DNA of 64,000 bases from Prostheceraeus crozeri (taxonomy: Eukaryota; Platyhelminthes; Polycladida; Euryleptidae): contig CAJQUW010008720.1 of the NCBI GenBank assembly GCA_907163375.1, forward strand, positions 186,001-250,000, written 5' to 3'. The notes below the pieces were generated by a model. It ran no database searches. It saw only the letters and a list, made by a program, of their open reading frames with translations, and was not told where the DNA came from. Positions 45,918 through 56,849 of the stretch are shown piece by piece. Position 1 is the first letter of the stretch, and every line of letters begins with the position of its first letter. Made by a program: the position numbers and the translations under genes.

Positions 45918-46827
45918 CAGGGTTCCCGCGGCCCTTGAAAACCCTTAAATTTTTAAAAGACAAATTCAAGGCCTTGAATACCCTTGAATTTTGAAATCGC
46001 CCTTGAAAACCCTTGAATTTTGATGAAGTCATCAATTTCAATATTTTGCGTGTCAAAATTTTGATGTGATCTACATATCATGTAACACAATCACTTAATT
46101 TTGGCCAGCGAGAAAAAGGAAGAGCTCTTTTCTATCAACGTCGAACTCAATAAACTTAAATCTGTCTGATTCATTCACGATTACCAAGCTTTCATGTGAT
46201 CTGATCTACGCATACGCATTTTGTTATCCATCAAAGTTGTTACGAATTTAATCAGAACTTTTTTATCAATTTTTTTTATGAGAGTTGTTAATCCTGAACT
46301 GTATTGTTATGATCTGAGATTTTTTAGAGTTTATTAAAAAGCTGCAACCACTGAGATTTTTTTTCACAATCATTCACATGTACTAACTCTTGCTTAAGTC
46401 AAAATAGCTTTCTCATTTGCGTGGAGAGATTACACATGTAATGCCTCTATATGTTATACAATTCCGCAGGTAATTTGTGTTCGAAGTTGGCAACCAACGC
46501 GATAACACATTTTGCGTTATTCACCTATAATTGTCCCGTTTGTTAACTGCTGCCGTCAAGTCGGCTACGACGTCTAACCAGTATGGCACATCTGTCGCTG
46601 CGGCTTCTGGCCGCCTCATAGATCTTTAACTGAATATTCAAATATTTAACATATATTTCTATTGATTTTCTACTCATTTTGATATGTAAAAATGATCTAT
46701 TGAATCATGGAAAATGTATTTCAATACTTATATATGAGAAATCTCAAATTTACGTTGCCCTTGAAAATCATTGATTTTGCCCTTGAAAACCCTTGAATTT
46801 TTTGTTCGAAAAGCCGCGGGAACCCTG
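45918..46827. mobile_element. Non-autonomous hAT-like element
   Basis: The ends cagggttcccgcggc and gccgcgggaaccctg are perfect 15-bp inverted repeats. Repeated cccttgaaaacccttgaatt blocks lie inside both ends. The flanks gatca and tatca could be a 5-bp duplication with one mismatch; no 8-bp duplication is seen. Inside is AT-rich DNA without a transposase. The CAGGGTTCCC-type end is common among hAT derivatives. Confidence 0.7.
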
Positions 46828-47035
46828 TATCAGTGTTGCCAGGCCTACGCAATTTTGGGCAGCTGCGCAATTTTTACGGTGACTGTGCAATTGCACAATG
46901 AAAATGATTTTACGCCACTTCTTGCGCAAAAATCTTCTTGACTTATTCAATTACTTATTCGGTTGAAAAACCGGCATAGATTGTCCAAATCATCTCTGAA
47001 CAAAGTCCTGTTCGTGAAAGACCATCTATTGTCAA

Positions 47036-47721
47036 CACGGTGGTCAGGAAGGTCGCGAAAGTTCGAAAAAAAGGGGGGATGATTTGTTTTGAAAAAATTG
47101 GTCTTATTAGAGCAAGAGAAGTTATTCTAAAGAAATTAGAAAATCTTTCATCGAGCCCATATTGAGAAAATGGAATTTATTGATTTTTGAAAATCGATGA
47201 TTATTGGAAATCAATAATTTGTGATTTTAGCGCACTTACTGAAATTGGGGATGAACGTTGGACAACAAATATAGAACTGTGTATTCTTCTGCTAAGTTTA
47301 GTCACAACTTTTGACATTTTTATCGAGCCGCTTAGTAGAAAATCGATAATTATCGATTTGATCGATCAACATTTTTCTAAATATTGGCAGAAATCAGTGG
47401 AAGTTGCTGCAAATAAAAATTGGGCAGACTTGGTTGATGTCACATATGTTACTCATCTGCATGCTTGTTACCTCAGGCGCTGAGGTATAGAAATCCATCG
47501 AGCCCTTACGGAATAAATCATGTGAATGTCTGACGCATGCATTGCATTTATTATTTTGGACTAGACCTATTATGTAATTTTGTCCTCACCATAGCTCCTT
47601 AAATACTAATTGGGCGAATTCGATTAACTACCTTCATGTCACTGGAATATTGTCTTGGTAGGTACGTACGTTATCTAGGAAATACATCGAGCCCTTACAG
47701 AATAAATCATGTGAATGTCTG
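47036..47721 (+). repeat. Left 686-bp TIR
   Basis: Contains two near-identical blocks of about 40 bp (catcgagcccttac, then gaataaatcatgtgaatgtc) at about 47495 and 47687, plus further atcgagcc copies near 47153 and 47322. These are candidate transposase-binding sites. A 98-codon frame runs through it but is simply mirrored in the right TIR. Confidence 0.85.
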
Positions 47722-48135
47722 GCATATGGGTTACTGTGTATGACTGTGTATGTATATATTTTACTGTATATGACTGCCCTCAAGTACTACTATTTAGGCG
47801 ATTTTTTAGTTCATTTTATGTTAATAGGGTATTGAATTGTTGCGTACAAACGACATCTGATTAATATATCGGGCGCTTGTTCAGTGAATTATACCTTGTT
47901 TCTTGCCAGCATTGCATGTAGTGTTCATTCGTGCCTAATTTAGTTGACAACTTTTCGTTGTTACTTAATAAACATCAGCAAAACTCTTGAGCCAAGCTGT
48001 GATGTTGGTTCTGCAGCCAAAACGTCTTTGAGTCATTATGGCTCATTATCCATCAAAGCTAAACCGGTCTCTTTTCATTCTATTCAGCATAAATACGCAT
48101 GTCCCCATCTGTCAACTGAATACTTCGATTAGCTA

Positions 48136-49224
48136 CAGATTGTTTCATAAAAAATGGATCACCCTTAAACATCGCCTTAACTTCAACTTTGTCTAATTCC
48201 GCCAAACTTGAACGAATTTCTCTGAAATTTGAAAGATATGTCAGTTGTGCTTACTAATATCATTGTTGGAAATTTCAAGCATGAATATTGAGTTGTTTTC
48301 CTGTTACAGATAAAAAAGTAGTAGATAATTTGATCTTCATTTAGCAGTGTTACACAAAATAATACTTCACTCTTATAAAATTACATTTGTTTCCTTTGTT
48401 ATGTAATATGTTGTTCTACAAGCCAAAATCTATCAAGCAAAACAAAAATAAAGAAAATCGGTCAATCAGAGCCAGTATAGCACCATTATTCATCAACAAT
48501 AATGTAACTGCTACATGTGATTAACTGGACTTCATGTTCCATAGCTTCCTGACTTCGTTGCGGTGGTGTTGGCAGCACTCCTGATTGCTTTCAGCTAGAA
48601 ATCTATCTCTTACCGGTTGAAAACAATACAAAGCACAAATGAACAATAACGAGATCGTATTCACAAAAGGCAAAGTGTCAGCCTTGCTAGAACTACTTCA
48701 CATACAGCAAGGAACCATGAATTCTGAACGCTATGTGAATGTTTTACGAATGAACATTGGCCAAATGACAGATCAACTTGGTGATCCATCGACTTGGTTA
48801 TTTATGGATGATAATGCTACGTGTCACAGGAGTAGTAGAGTCAACTTATGCAAGTCTCAATTAGGGCTTAGGACATTATCTTGGCCAGCTCGTTCTCCTG
48901 ATCTGAATCCCATAGAAAATGTATGGAGTATTCTGAAACGTAACGTTCATCGTTCACTGCTACCTACAGATGGCGTATCACAACTTACGTCACTGTTAAA
49001 AAGAGAGTGGAGAAAGTTAGATCTTGGTAATGTCATTGACAATAAGGGTAGGGCCACAAAATATTAGCTTCTTAAGAACCGTTACTGTATCATAGCTTAT
49101 CAGATTATATAAGGACATTTAAATATATTAGGGACATGAAATAACATGAAAAATGCTTTCTGTATCATACTTATGTTTTATTTAGTCAAATTTTAGGATG
49201 ATCCACTTTTTATGAAACGGACTA
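48136..49224 (+). mobile_element. Tc1/mariner-like element, internally shortened
   Basis: Bounded by TA (48134-48135 and 49225-49226). The ends cagattgtttcataaaaaat and tagtccgtttcataaaaagt (the latter read in reverse complement) are inverted repeats with a few mismatches. At about 1.09 kb it is shorter than a typical autonomous element, and only the second half of the transposase remains. It is inserted in the long-TIR element. Confidence 0.75.
48639..49067 (+). pseudogene. Tc1-like transposase, C-terminal half
   Basis: An open frame of 142 codons. It holds TMNSERYVNVLR, then FMDDNATCHRSSRV with the second catalytic Asp, and TLSWPARSPDLNPIENVWSI with the final acidic residue, spaced as in DD34E Tc1 enzymes. 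The DNA-binding domain and the first Asp are missing, so it is not functional. The frame ends normally after GRATKY. Confidence 0.8.
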
Positions 49225-49551
49225 TAGTTGCAATTTGATATTAACAATACAGTGTCAATACATATCAAATCGAAGCGTGGAGATCTATTCAGGAACTCAT
49301 GCGATCTTATTGTTATCGAGAAGCGAGAATAATTGTCCATGATCGCATCTTGATTGGAAGTTAATTCTCGATTTCATAGTTTGTCGCAGTTTGTTGAATC
49401 ATTCAAGTCATTTCATTTCAATGTACCGAAGACGAAGAGGACTCACGAAGAGTGTAGGATAGCGGTATGTCTGTGGAGGCAAATCTGACCGTGATGAAGC
49501 GATAACAGAGACTCTCTTACATTTGATTAAACAATATGTCATTCATAATTT

Positions 49552-50228
49552 ATGATCGAGGATGATAGACTGCCATCTGGATTATGCAAAACTGATCTAA
49601 ACCTGTTGCATGAATACAAGAATGGAGTCTATCGAAAAAAGCTCAAAGTTCAGTCATTTGAACAATATGCAAAATGTGTTACACGACGTGGATGCGAAAA
49701 TGGTCAGTGCCAAGTTTGTAATATTGCAAGAAGCTCTCCTTTCTCGGGGAATATGCCGACATAACCCAAGCGTGGACGACCTCCGGTTCCCCCGGATACT
49801 TCATCACAAGGTGCACAAATGTCATTACAGCCGACCAACATCAAGCTCTGTCCAAAATGCCTATCTGTAGTTGGAAGATGATACAGTCATTCATGTACGA
49901 AAGCAGAAAAAATCAAGAATCATTGATCAAAGATCATTGAGATTTGACTTCCAAGAAAAAATTTGCAGAGTTCGAAACTTCCTACTTGGGTTTGGGCATC
50001 GGCATCACTCCGAAAGTCAATATCTTGATTCGACATGCTCCCGAATTTTGTTGGCGGTATGGTAAATCGCTGGGCCAATACTCAGAACAGGTATCAGAGT
50101 CTGCTCATGTTGCGCTAAAGGAATTGTGGATGAAGCGTAAAGTGAATGATCTTTCAAATCCACGATATGAACAAGCATTTGTAACATTTCATGTTATTTG
50201 TCGGTTACAGGGAGATCGGTTGCAATAA
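49552..50228 (+). pseudogene. Broken gene of the long-TIR element, family unassigned
   Basis: The N-terminal part reads DDRLPSGLCKTDLNLLHEYK and CENGQCQVCNIARSSPFSG, with spaced cysteines. In a second frame follow KRGRPPVPPDTSS and KLCPKCLSVVGR, then a TGA, then YSHSCTKAEKIKN, so a Cys/His zinc-binding module is likely. After a further frame change, VNILIRHAPEFCWRYGKSLG leads into QYSEQVSESAHVALKELWMK, a conserved-looking block. I recall similar unnamed proteins from animal transposons but cannot name the family. Its place between matched TIRs suggests a transposase or accessory protein. Confidence 0.4.
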
Positions 50229-50645
50229 TACTTTTCATAAAGTGTGTTTTTTATCATCACTGATGCTGGAAATGACATCAGACTTTCATTACTGGGACCT
50301 GTTTATATTGCACTTAATATTATAATAATACTCGTTCACGGAACAAAGAACAGTGCAAATTAGTGGGGTTGCGAACAAAAGTCATTAAAATGTACATTGG
50401 TAAAGTCAATAAATTGATCATTTCATATTAAAGGAACAAAGAGACATGCTATTATGAATTATCCTAACCTTTATTTCTCGTAAAATAAAACATATTTAAG
50501 ATCACGGCACAATAAGTAGGAGTGAAACTGACTGAAGCTGACTAACAAAAAATAAAGAACAAATGCATGAATTTAACTTTTCTAAAAATCCAAAAAATGG
50601 ACATTAGGCCTATTGACATAGTATTTCAAAATGAAATCCATTTGT

Positions 50646-51331
50646 CAGACATTCACATGATTTATTCTGTAAGGGCTCGATGTATTTCCTAGATAACGTA
50701 CGTACCTACCAAGACAATATTCCAGTGACATGAAGGTAGTTAATCGAATTCGCCCAATTAGTATTTAAGGAGCTATGGTGAGGACAAAATTACATAATAG
50801 GTCTAGTCCAAAATAATAAATGCAATGCATGCGTCAGACATTTACATGATTTATTCCGTAAGGGCTCGATGGATTTCTATACCTCAGCGCCTGAGGTAAC
50901 AAGCATGCAGATGAGTAACACATGTGACATCAACCAAGTCTGCCCAATTTTTATTTGCAGCAACTTCCACTGATTTCTGCCAATATTTAGAAAAATGTTG
51001 ATCGATCAAATCGATAATTATCGATTTTCTACTAAACGGCTCGATAAAAATGTCAAAAGTTGTGACTAAACTTAGCAGAAGAATACACAGTTCTATATTT
51101 GTTGTCCAACGTTCATCCCCAATTTCAGTAAGTGCGCTAAAATCACAAATTATTGATTTCCAATAATCATCGATTTTCAAAAATCAATAAATTCCATTTT
51201 CTCAATATGGGCTCGATGAAAGATTTTCTAATTTCTTTAGAATAACTTCTCTTGCTCTAATAAGACCAATTTTTTCAAAACAAATCATCCCCCCTTTTTT
51301 TCGAACTTTCGCGACCTTCCTGACCACTGTG
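50646..51331 (-). repeat. Right 686-bp TIR
   Basis: The reverse complement of 47036-47721, without indels. Visible differences are in cacagtgg versus cacggtgg near the tip, gccgttta versus gccgctta, catgtgtt versus catatgtt, and catgtaaatg versus catgtgaatg. Confidence 0.85.
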
Positions 51332-52050
51332 TCAAAGGATGCAAAGTCGCATCAAATTTCTTTCATCCCATAATTGATTCCCTTATTGAAAGGAACTCAT
51401 ACCGCAATGTCTGAGGCTAAATGCACGGAAAAAGATGCAGTGGAAGAATAAAAAAAGAAGCCGAAGAAAGATTTAAAGCTAAAATTTCGTTCAAGGAAAA
51501 TGCTAGTCGTGATCTTCAGACTTCAGAGATTCTCCTCTGTGTTCATTGTAGTTGGACGATGGTCCCCCCTCCCCCTTTCCATCTTGGGGAACCAGAGCAA
51601 CTGGTATGGGGCGCGTCCACAGGTGGCGGATAGTGGAATGCCCTTCAGCAATGAAGGTTAGCTGCGAATTAAATAAGCAGCCGCGGACCAAAGCGGCAAG
51701 TTCATCAGGGGAGAGGAGCTGACAGGAGACGCTGTAAGCTATAAAACTTCTCACAACCCAATGACGACTTGTGACAAGGCGAGTGCGGCCGCCTTTCAAT
51801 AAGCCTAGATAGGAAGGGGTGCAGACCAACGGCATCCACGCAGGCACTGCTGCTGTTCTAAGCAAGGTCACCGGCTTCGGGCGTGTGAGTGCTTGGGGGA
51901 TGAACAGCAAGGAAATCAAGACAACAACCTGCTGCCTTGTAGGTACTTCTCATCCATTGATGTGAGAAGGCTAGGTCCACGACCAATAATCGTGGTTGGT
52001 GTCAGCAAGGGCATGCGACCGCTAAAAACTTTGCTCCAAACCTATTATGA

Positions 52051-53004
52051 ATGATGGCTCAAAATCAATTGGCCCCTAGTGCCCGGCAGCCTTTAAGTAG
52101 GCATGGGGTGCTAAGAACTTCCGGGGAGTTGAACCAAAAGTTTAAATTCGGTTCAGTGAACGTAGGTTCGCTGTGTGGAAGAAGTAGAGAGGTGGTGGAG
52201 ATGCTCGGCAGGAGAGGAATCGATATATGTTGTGTGCAGGAGACACAGTATAAGGGAAATGGATGTCGATTCATTGGTGACGGACCGGAGAGGTTTAAGC
52301 TGTGGTGGAGTGGAGAGAAGAAAGGAAGAGGTGGTGTTGGCATATTCGTGAGAGATGGCTTAGTAGATCACGTACTACAAGTGGAACGGATGAGTTCGAG
52401 AGCAATAAAGCTGAGTTTGGTCCTCGGAGAAAAGGTGACCCACGTGTTCTCGGTGTATGCCCCACAAAGTGGGAAAACGGATGAGGACAAAGATCGCTTC
52501 TGGGAAGATCTTGATGACGGAGTGAAGACTGTGGCCCAATCTGAATCTCTAATTGTAGCTGGGGATCTTAACGGTCATGTAGGGTGCAACCGATTCGGTT
52601 TCGAAGAGATCATGGGACCTTTCGGGTTCGGAGAAAGGAATAGAGACGGTGAACAAATCCTCGATTTTTGCCTTGGGAATGAAATGAAGATTGTAAATAC
52701 ACTATACGCAAAGGACGATGAAAAGAAGATAACATACAAAAGTGATGACAGTCGAAAGCAAATTGATTTTATGCTGATGAGGAAAGAAGAATGTGCTTCT
52801 GTTCGGGATTGCAAAGTAATTCCTGGCGAAGCATGTCTAACACAGCATCGTCTACTTGCCATGGATATAGTGAGAAAGGGCTTTGAACATCCGAGGAAGA
52901 GAATAAACGCACGAAAGATTAAGGTCTGGAAACTTCGTGATCAAGAAAACAGAAAGCTGTTTGAAGAGAGACAGGCAAAGAACAGAGTTGGGGACGCACG
53001 GTGA
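52051..53004 (+). pseudogene. AP-type endonuclease domain of the RTE LINE
   Basis: A 317-codon open frame beginning MMAQNQLAPSARQ. Endonuclease landmarks appear in order: FGSVNVGSLCGR (Asn), IDICCVQETQYKG (Glu), HVFSVYAPQSG (Tyr), LIVAGDLNGHVG (Asp and Asn), RKQIDFMLMR (Asp) and CLTQHRLLAMDI (catalytic His). All appear present, so this domain looks intact. It would nick target DNA to prime reverse transcription. The frame ends at 53004; the rest of the protein continues in a different frame. Confidence 0.8.
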
Positions 53005-53008
53005 ATGG

Positions 53009-54511
53009 GATCAGTTTCAGGACAATATCCTGAAAACAGCGGAAGAAGTCTGTGGAGTAACAAGAGGCAAAAAGAGACAAATACAAAGGGAGACGTGGTG
53101 ATGGAATGAGACTGTTCAAGAGGCAATAAAAGATAAAAAGATGGCATACAAAAGGTGGCAGCAGTCAAGAAGTCAAGCTGATCGTGAAGTTTACAAAAAT
53201 AAGTCACGACTGGCAAAGAAGGAGGTTGCGATTTCCAGACAAGCCGGTTGGAAGGCCTGGGGAAAGAATTTGAGCGCCGCAGAAATGCAGCAGAAAATGT
53301 TCAAGGTTGCGAAACAGATGAAAAGGGATCGGAAGGATGTTAACCAGAGGAGATACATCAAGGATGTTAATGGACAGACTTTCACGAGGGAAGAAGATGT
53401 GTGCAGACGATGGAAGGAGTATTTTTCCAAGCTTCTGAACGAGAGCAACGAATTTACCGTGAAAGGAATCGACGCAACTGAAGGACCCATTAAAGAAATT
53501 TCCAAGGAATTAATGCGCGCGGCCCTTCGAAGCATGAAGAAAGGAAAAGCTCCTGGACCGTCAGGGCTTTCAGCAGAGTTGATGAGAGTAGTGGAGGAGG
53601 TGGTTATTGAGGAGGTGACGCCCATCTTTCAGAAAGCTATGGAATCGAAAGAAATTCCTACAGCTTAGCAGAAAAGCCTGACGATCCCATTGTACAAGGA
53701 TAAGGGAGACTCGCTGAACTGTGGATCGTACAGAGGCATTCGGCTTCTGGAACATGGATTCAAGCTGTTTGAAAAGGTTCTCGAAGAGAGACTTAAGAAG
53801 CTCGTGCAAGTGGATGCTCGCCAATTTGGGTTCTCGAGTGGGAAGTCGACGACTGATGCGATTTTTGTTGTACGTCAAGTACAAGAAAAGTATACGCAGG
53901 TGCGAAAGAAGTTGCTTCATGTATTTGTGGACTTGGAGAAGGCCTTTGACCGAGTGCCGCGTGCAGTTATTGAGTGGGCACTTCGTCGGCAAAATGTGCC
54001 CCAGTACCTCGTAGCATCTGTAATGTCACTATACAAGCATACATCCTCGAAAGTGGTGACATTAGCAAGCATGTCAGAAGAGTTTCAGATCAGTGTCGGT
54101 GTCCATCAAGGTTCAGCGCTGAGCCCGTTACTTTTCTTGATTGTAATGGAGGAGGCGACCAAAGAATGCAAAGGTGATGGTCCCTGGGAGTTACTTTATG
54201 CGGACGCCAAGAGTGAGGCAAAGGAGCTATTCTGCAGATGGAAGACTGACCTTGAACAACGCGGTCTCAAAGTGAACATGCAGAAGACAAAGATTATGGT
54301 CACAGGAAAGAAGGTGCAAAACGCGAAGCAGTCTGGCAAGTGGTCGTGTGGGTGCTGTGGCAGGGGAGTTGGTGTCAATTCCATCCTTTGTGTCTCCTGT
54401 AAGAAATGGTGTCACAGGAAATGTGCTCGTCTGCGAAAGGTGACAGGAATTGCAAACTTTCGCTGTCCGACTTGCATGGACACAATGACATACCAGAGGA
54501 CGACTCCTTGA
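53009..54511 (+). pseudogene. Reverse transcriptase with internal zinc-finger module
   Basis: One frame interrupted by TAG at 53666-53668 (where a Trp codon is usual). Motifs: KKGKAPGPSGLSAELMRV, LNCGSYRGIRLLEHGFKLFE, motif A HVFVDLEKAFDRVPR and motif B VGVHQGSALSPLLF. Motif C is damaged: LLYADAKSEAKELF replaces the expected YADD and the next residues, consistent with an in-frame deletion of about eight residues. After KINVMVTGK-type sequence (seen: NMQKTKIMVTGK) comes a Cys/His module, WSCGCCGRGVGVNSILCVSC then KKWCHRKC and FRCPTC. Similar modules occur in RTE-like elements of marine invertebrates. Confidence 0.75.
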
Positions 54512-55131
54512 ACTTTGACGGCCTCTCCGTAGAGGAAGTGCATGAGTTCTGCTATTTGGGTGATGTGCTTAGCTGCGATGCAGGAGCAGAGAAGGCGGTG
54601 GGGTCCAGAATTTCGGCAGCATGGTTGAAGTGGAGGGATCTTAGCAGCCTGCTGTGCAATAAAGACATCCCAATAATGTGTAGAGCGAAAGTGTACGAAA
54701 CGTGTGTGCGATCAGTACTATTATACGGAGCGGAAACCTGGCCGTTGACTCAGCAACAAAGAAGCCGACTTGAAGTGTGTGACCAGAGGATGCTGCGCTA
54801 CATGATGAAGATCAAGTGGAGAGACCGGGTCACTAATGACGATGTAATGGGAATGTGCGGGCTGACACACCTGAGGAACCGAATTCAACAGAGGAGGCTT
54901 CGATGGTTTGGTCATGTCAGGAGAGCGGAAGAGAATGTCATCGGGAGAATGGAATCCATGAAGGTGGAGGGAAAGCGCCCAGTTGGAAGACCAAAGAAAT
55001 CATGGCGAAACTGCGTTCAAGAAGACCTGGATGCCCTCAACATCAGCGAGCACCTTGCCCAAGATCGGGACCAGTGGAAGCGAGTCATCAAACTCCGTCC
55101 AACCTCAAGCAATGGGACAAGAAGGACGTAA
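54485..55131 (+). pseudogene. C-terminal region of the RTE LINE
   Basis: Continues in another frame after the zinc module: VHEFCYLGDVLSCDAGAEKA, SVLLYGAETWPLTQQQRSRL, LRWFGHVRRAEENVIGRM and GKRPVGRPKKSWRN. This is the usual RTE/BovB-type tail, with LLYGAETW and the GRPKK basic patch. It ends at a normal stop (55129-55131). The upstream frame change lies near 54490-54511. Confidence 0.75.
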
Positions 55132-55557
55132 AACGAGAAGTGAAGTGCAAAGTAAAGACATTTCCGAGATGCAAGAAGACAGCTAGCTGAAAAACACATG
55201 AAGCCAGTTTTTATCGGAACTTTCCGTGGCAATGCGCTCGAATGTGAATTGTCTTTGTTTAAAGTGTAATCATTAACATTAGAATAAAATAGTGAAATCA
55301 ATAACATTAGGCGGCAAAAATTCTAAACACTGGACATTTATTATGCCACTACCACTGACTGAGTTAATGTAACAGCTAGCTGACGTCAAATCAAGATAAG
55401 ACATTTCTAGTCCAATCAATATTTTGTACATATCTTGTTATTTGTCATGATTTATCCCTGCGATGTCCGGTTTATACTGCGGAATGATTTTGATTAATTT
55501 CTCCATTGTGTAATTATTTTATAGCCGGCTACAGCGATAGCTGAGATGGATTGATTA

Positions 55558-56841
55558 TAGAGCTGTGGGCTAGCCGCACCTGCTTGCACCGGTGCACCAA
55601 ACACCGAAAATTTTCTAAACTCAACTGAAGCACTGAAGGGTAACCGAAAAATAAGTTTTTTTCGCACCAGACTGGTAGATAATGAAGCCTTCAAGATCTT
55701 GAAGGTAGGGACTCTATCTTCTGTTCAGTGCTACTTTCATAAAGTACTGGGGAGATTCAACAAGCTTAGTAGATTTCTTTTAATTTTCTTTTGGCAAAAC
55801 TTGCTATTGACTCTCATAATACTTATCCGCAACCAGAAAATGGCAAAATGTTGCATTGACTAAATTACTGAGTCAGTGGCGAACGAAACGTCCGAGCTTT
55901 AATTGTTTCTTTTAAAAGACATCTACACGTGCAGTAAATAGCAAAGGAAGAGCTTTATGAAAAATACGAGATACAATGTCTCGTACAATATCTGAAATTA
56001 TCAGGAAAAACAGAATGAATCAAATTGCTATGCATGAGGGTCAACATCTAGACATTACTCGGTTTCAGACAGTCTCTCTGCAATGATGCAATGGTACCAG
56101 ATCATACGAAAAAATATTTCGGACAGACGCTGGATACATCTTAAGACTCTGGACTATGAGATTCCTATGAGACTATGAGATTGACGATGACATCACTGGA
56201 GAGTAAGAGACAAGCTGTATATGTCATGATTGGAAGGTCCCGTCTGCTGTTGCAGGCAAACTCAATATTTGTGTTTGCGTGAGCGCTTTCGAGGTCTGTC
56301 GGACATCATGATTATGATGAGCGCATGATTATGATGTTCGACGGACCTCAAAACCGCTCGCAAATATTGAGTTTTGCTACTTACAGCAGAGGGGACCTTT
56401 CAATCATGACTGTGACATACGCACTATGAAATTCCGGGATTCGATGTCGCAAGAAATGAGATTTTTGGCCCTAAACCGATCTCTCACGAACTCGAATAAT
56501 CTATGTTCATCATATGGGAGTAGGCAAAAACCAGTTCGTCACTTTTTCACATTTTTTCTCATCATCATGAAATGCATCAGTAATTTAATGATACAGCCTT
56601 GATTTTCAAAATGTTTAAAATGAATTGAATAATGTTCTAGTTGGATTAATCATATTGTATGCATGCTGAAAGATCATTTTTATATCTGTTGTGACTTCGA
56701 TTTGCAGATAGAACTAATTGATTTTAAGTAACTGTTTAGTAAAATGTCAACTTTTACTGTTTGATTAAAATTCAAACTTTTCGGTGCGCCGGGCTAAAAA
56801 CTGGGTCTCGCAAAAAACCCAGTGCACCGCGCACAGCCCTA
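55558..56841. mobile_element. Non-autonomous hAT-like element with perfect 8-bp duplication
   Basis: The flanks attgatta (55550-55557) and attgatta (56842-56849) are identical. The ends tagagctgtg and cacagcccta are inverted with one mismatch. Subterminal ccgaaaattt and aaacttttcgg blocks also mirror. The 1284 bp hold no transposase frame but contain a foldback (56224-56410). Confidence 0.8.
56224..56410. repeat. Foldback of about 187 bp
   Basis: The arms begin tcatgattggaaggtcc and end with its near-complement ggacctttcaatcatga. The complement continues inward through caatattt/aaatattg and gaggtctgtcggac/gttcgacggacctc to a centre with repeated catgattatgatg words. It sits within the hAT-like element at 55558-56841 and could be part of it or a nested MITE. 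Confidence 0.75.
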
Positions 56842-56849
56842 ATTGATTA

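Larger units (their letters stand above)
47036..51331. mobile_element. DNA transposon with 686-bp terminal inverted repeats, superfamily not assigned
   Basis: The TIRs at 47036-47721 and 50646-51331 are equal in length and differ at about four positions. The outer ends are cacggtggtcaggaaggtcg and its near-complement. The flanks tcaa (47032-47035 and 51332-51335) form a 4-bp target duplication. The interior holds a broken gene (49552-50228) and a Tc1-like insertion (48136-49224). The motif atcgagcc occurs four times in each TIR. Known superfamilies with 4-bp duplications exist, but nothing here lets me name one. Confidence 0.8.
51507..55300 (+). mobile_element. RTE-type LINE, near full length, broken
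   Basis: A presumed 5' leader (about 51507-52050), an AP-type endonuclease (52051-53004), a reverse transcriptase and a C-terminal region ending at 55131, then a short 3' UTR with an aataaa at about 55282 and repeated ataacatta-like words. It is GC-richer than its surroundings. It begins about 175 bp after the long-TIR element. Two frame changes, one stop and a deletion across the catalytic motif make it inactive. The outer limits are approximate. Confidence 0.75.

Noticed and set aside
46832-46990. Another hAT end (cagtgttgccagg) beside the 45918-46827 element
   Set aside because: A similar reversed tip exists only about 10 kb away near 57420, with weak similarity and other elements between; pairing is not supported.
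47187-47483. A 98-codon frame present twice, as if a duplicated gene
   Set aside because: The second copy (50884-51180) is just the other TIR read in reverse; the peptide has no recognisable domain.
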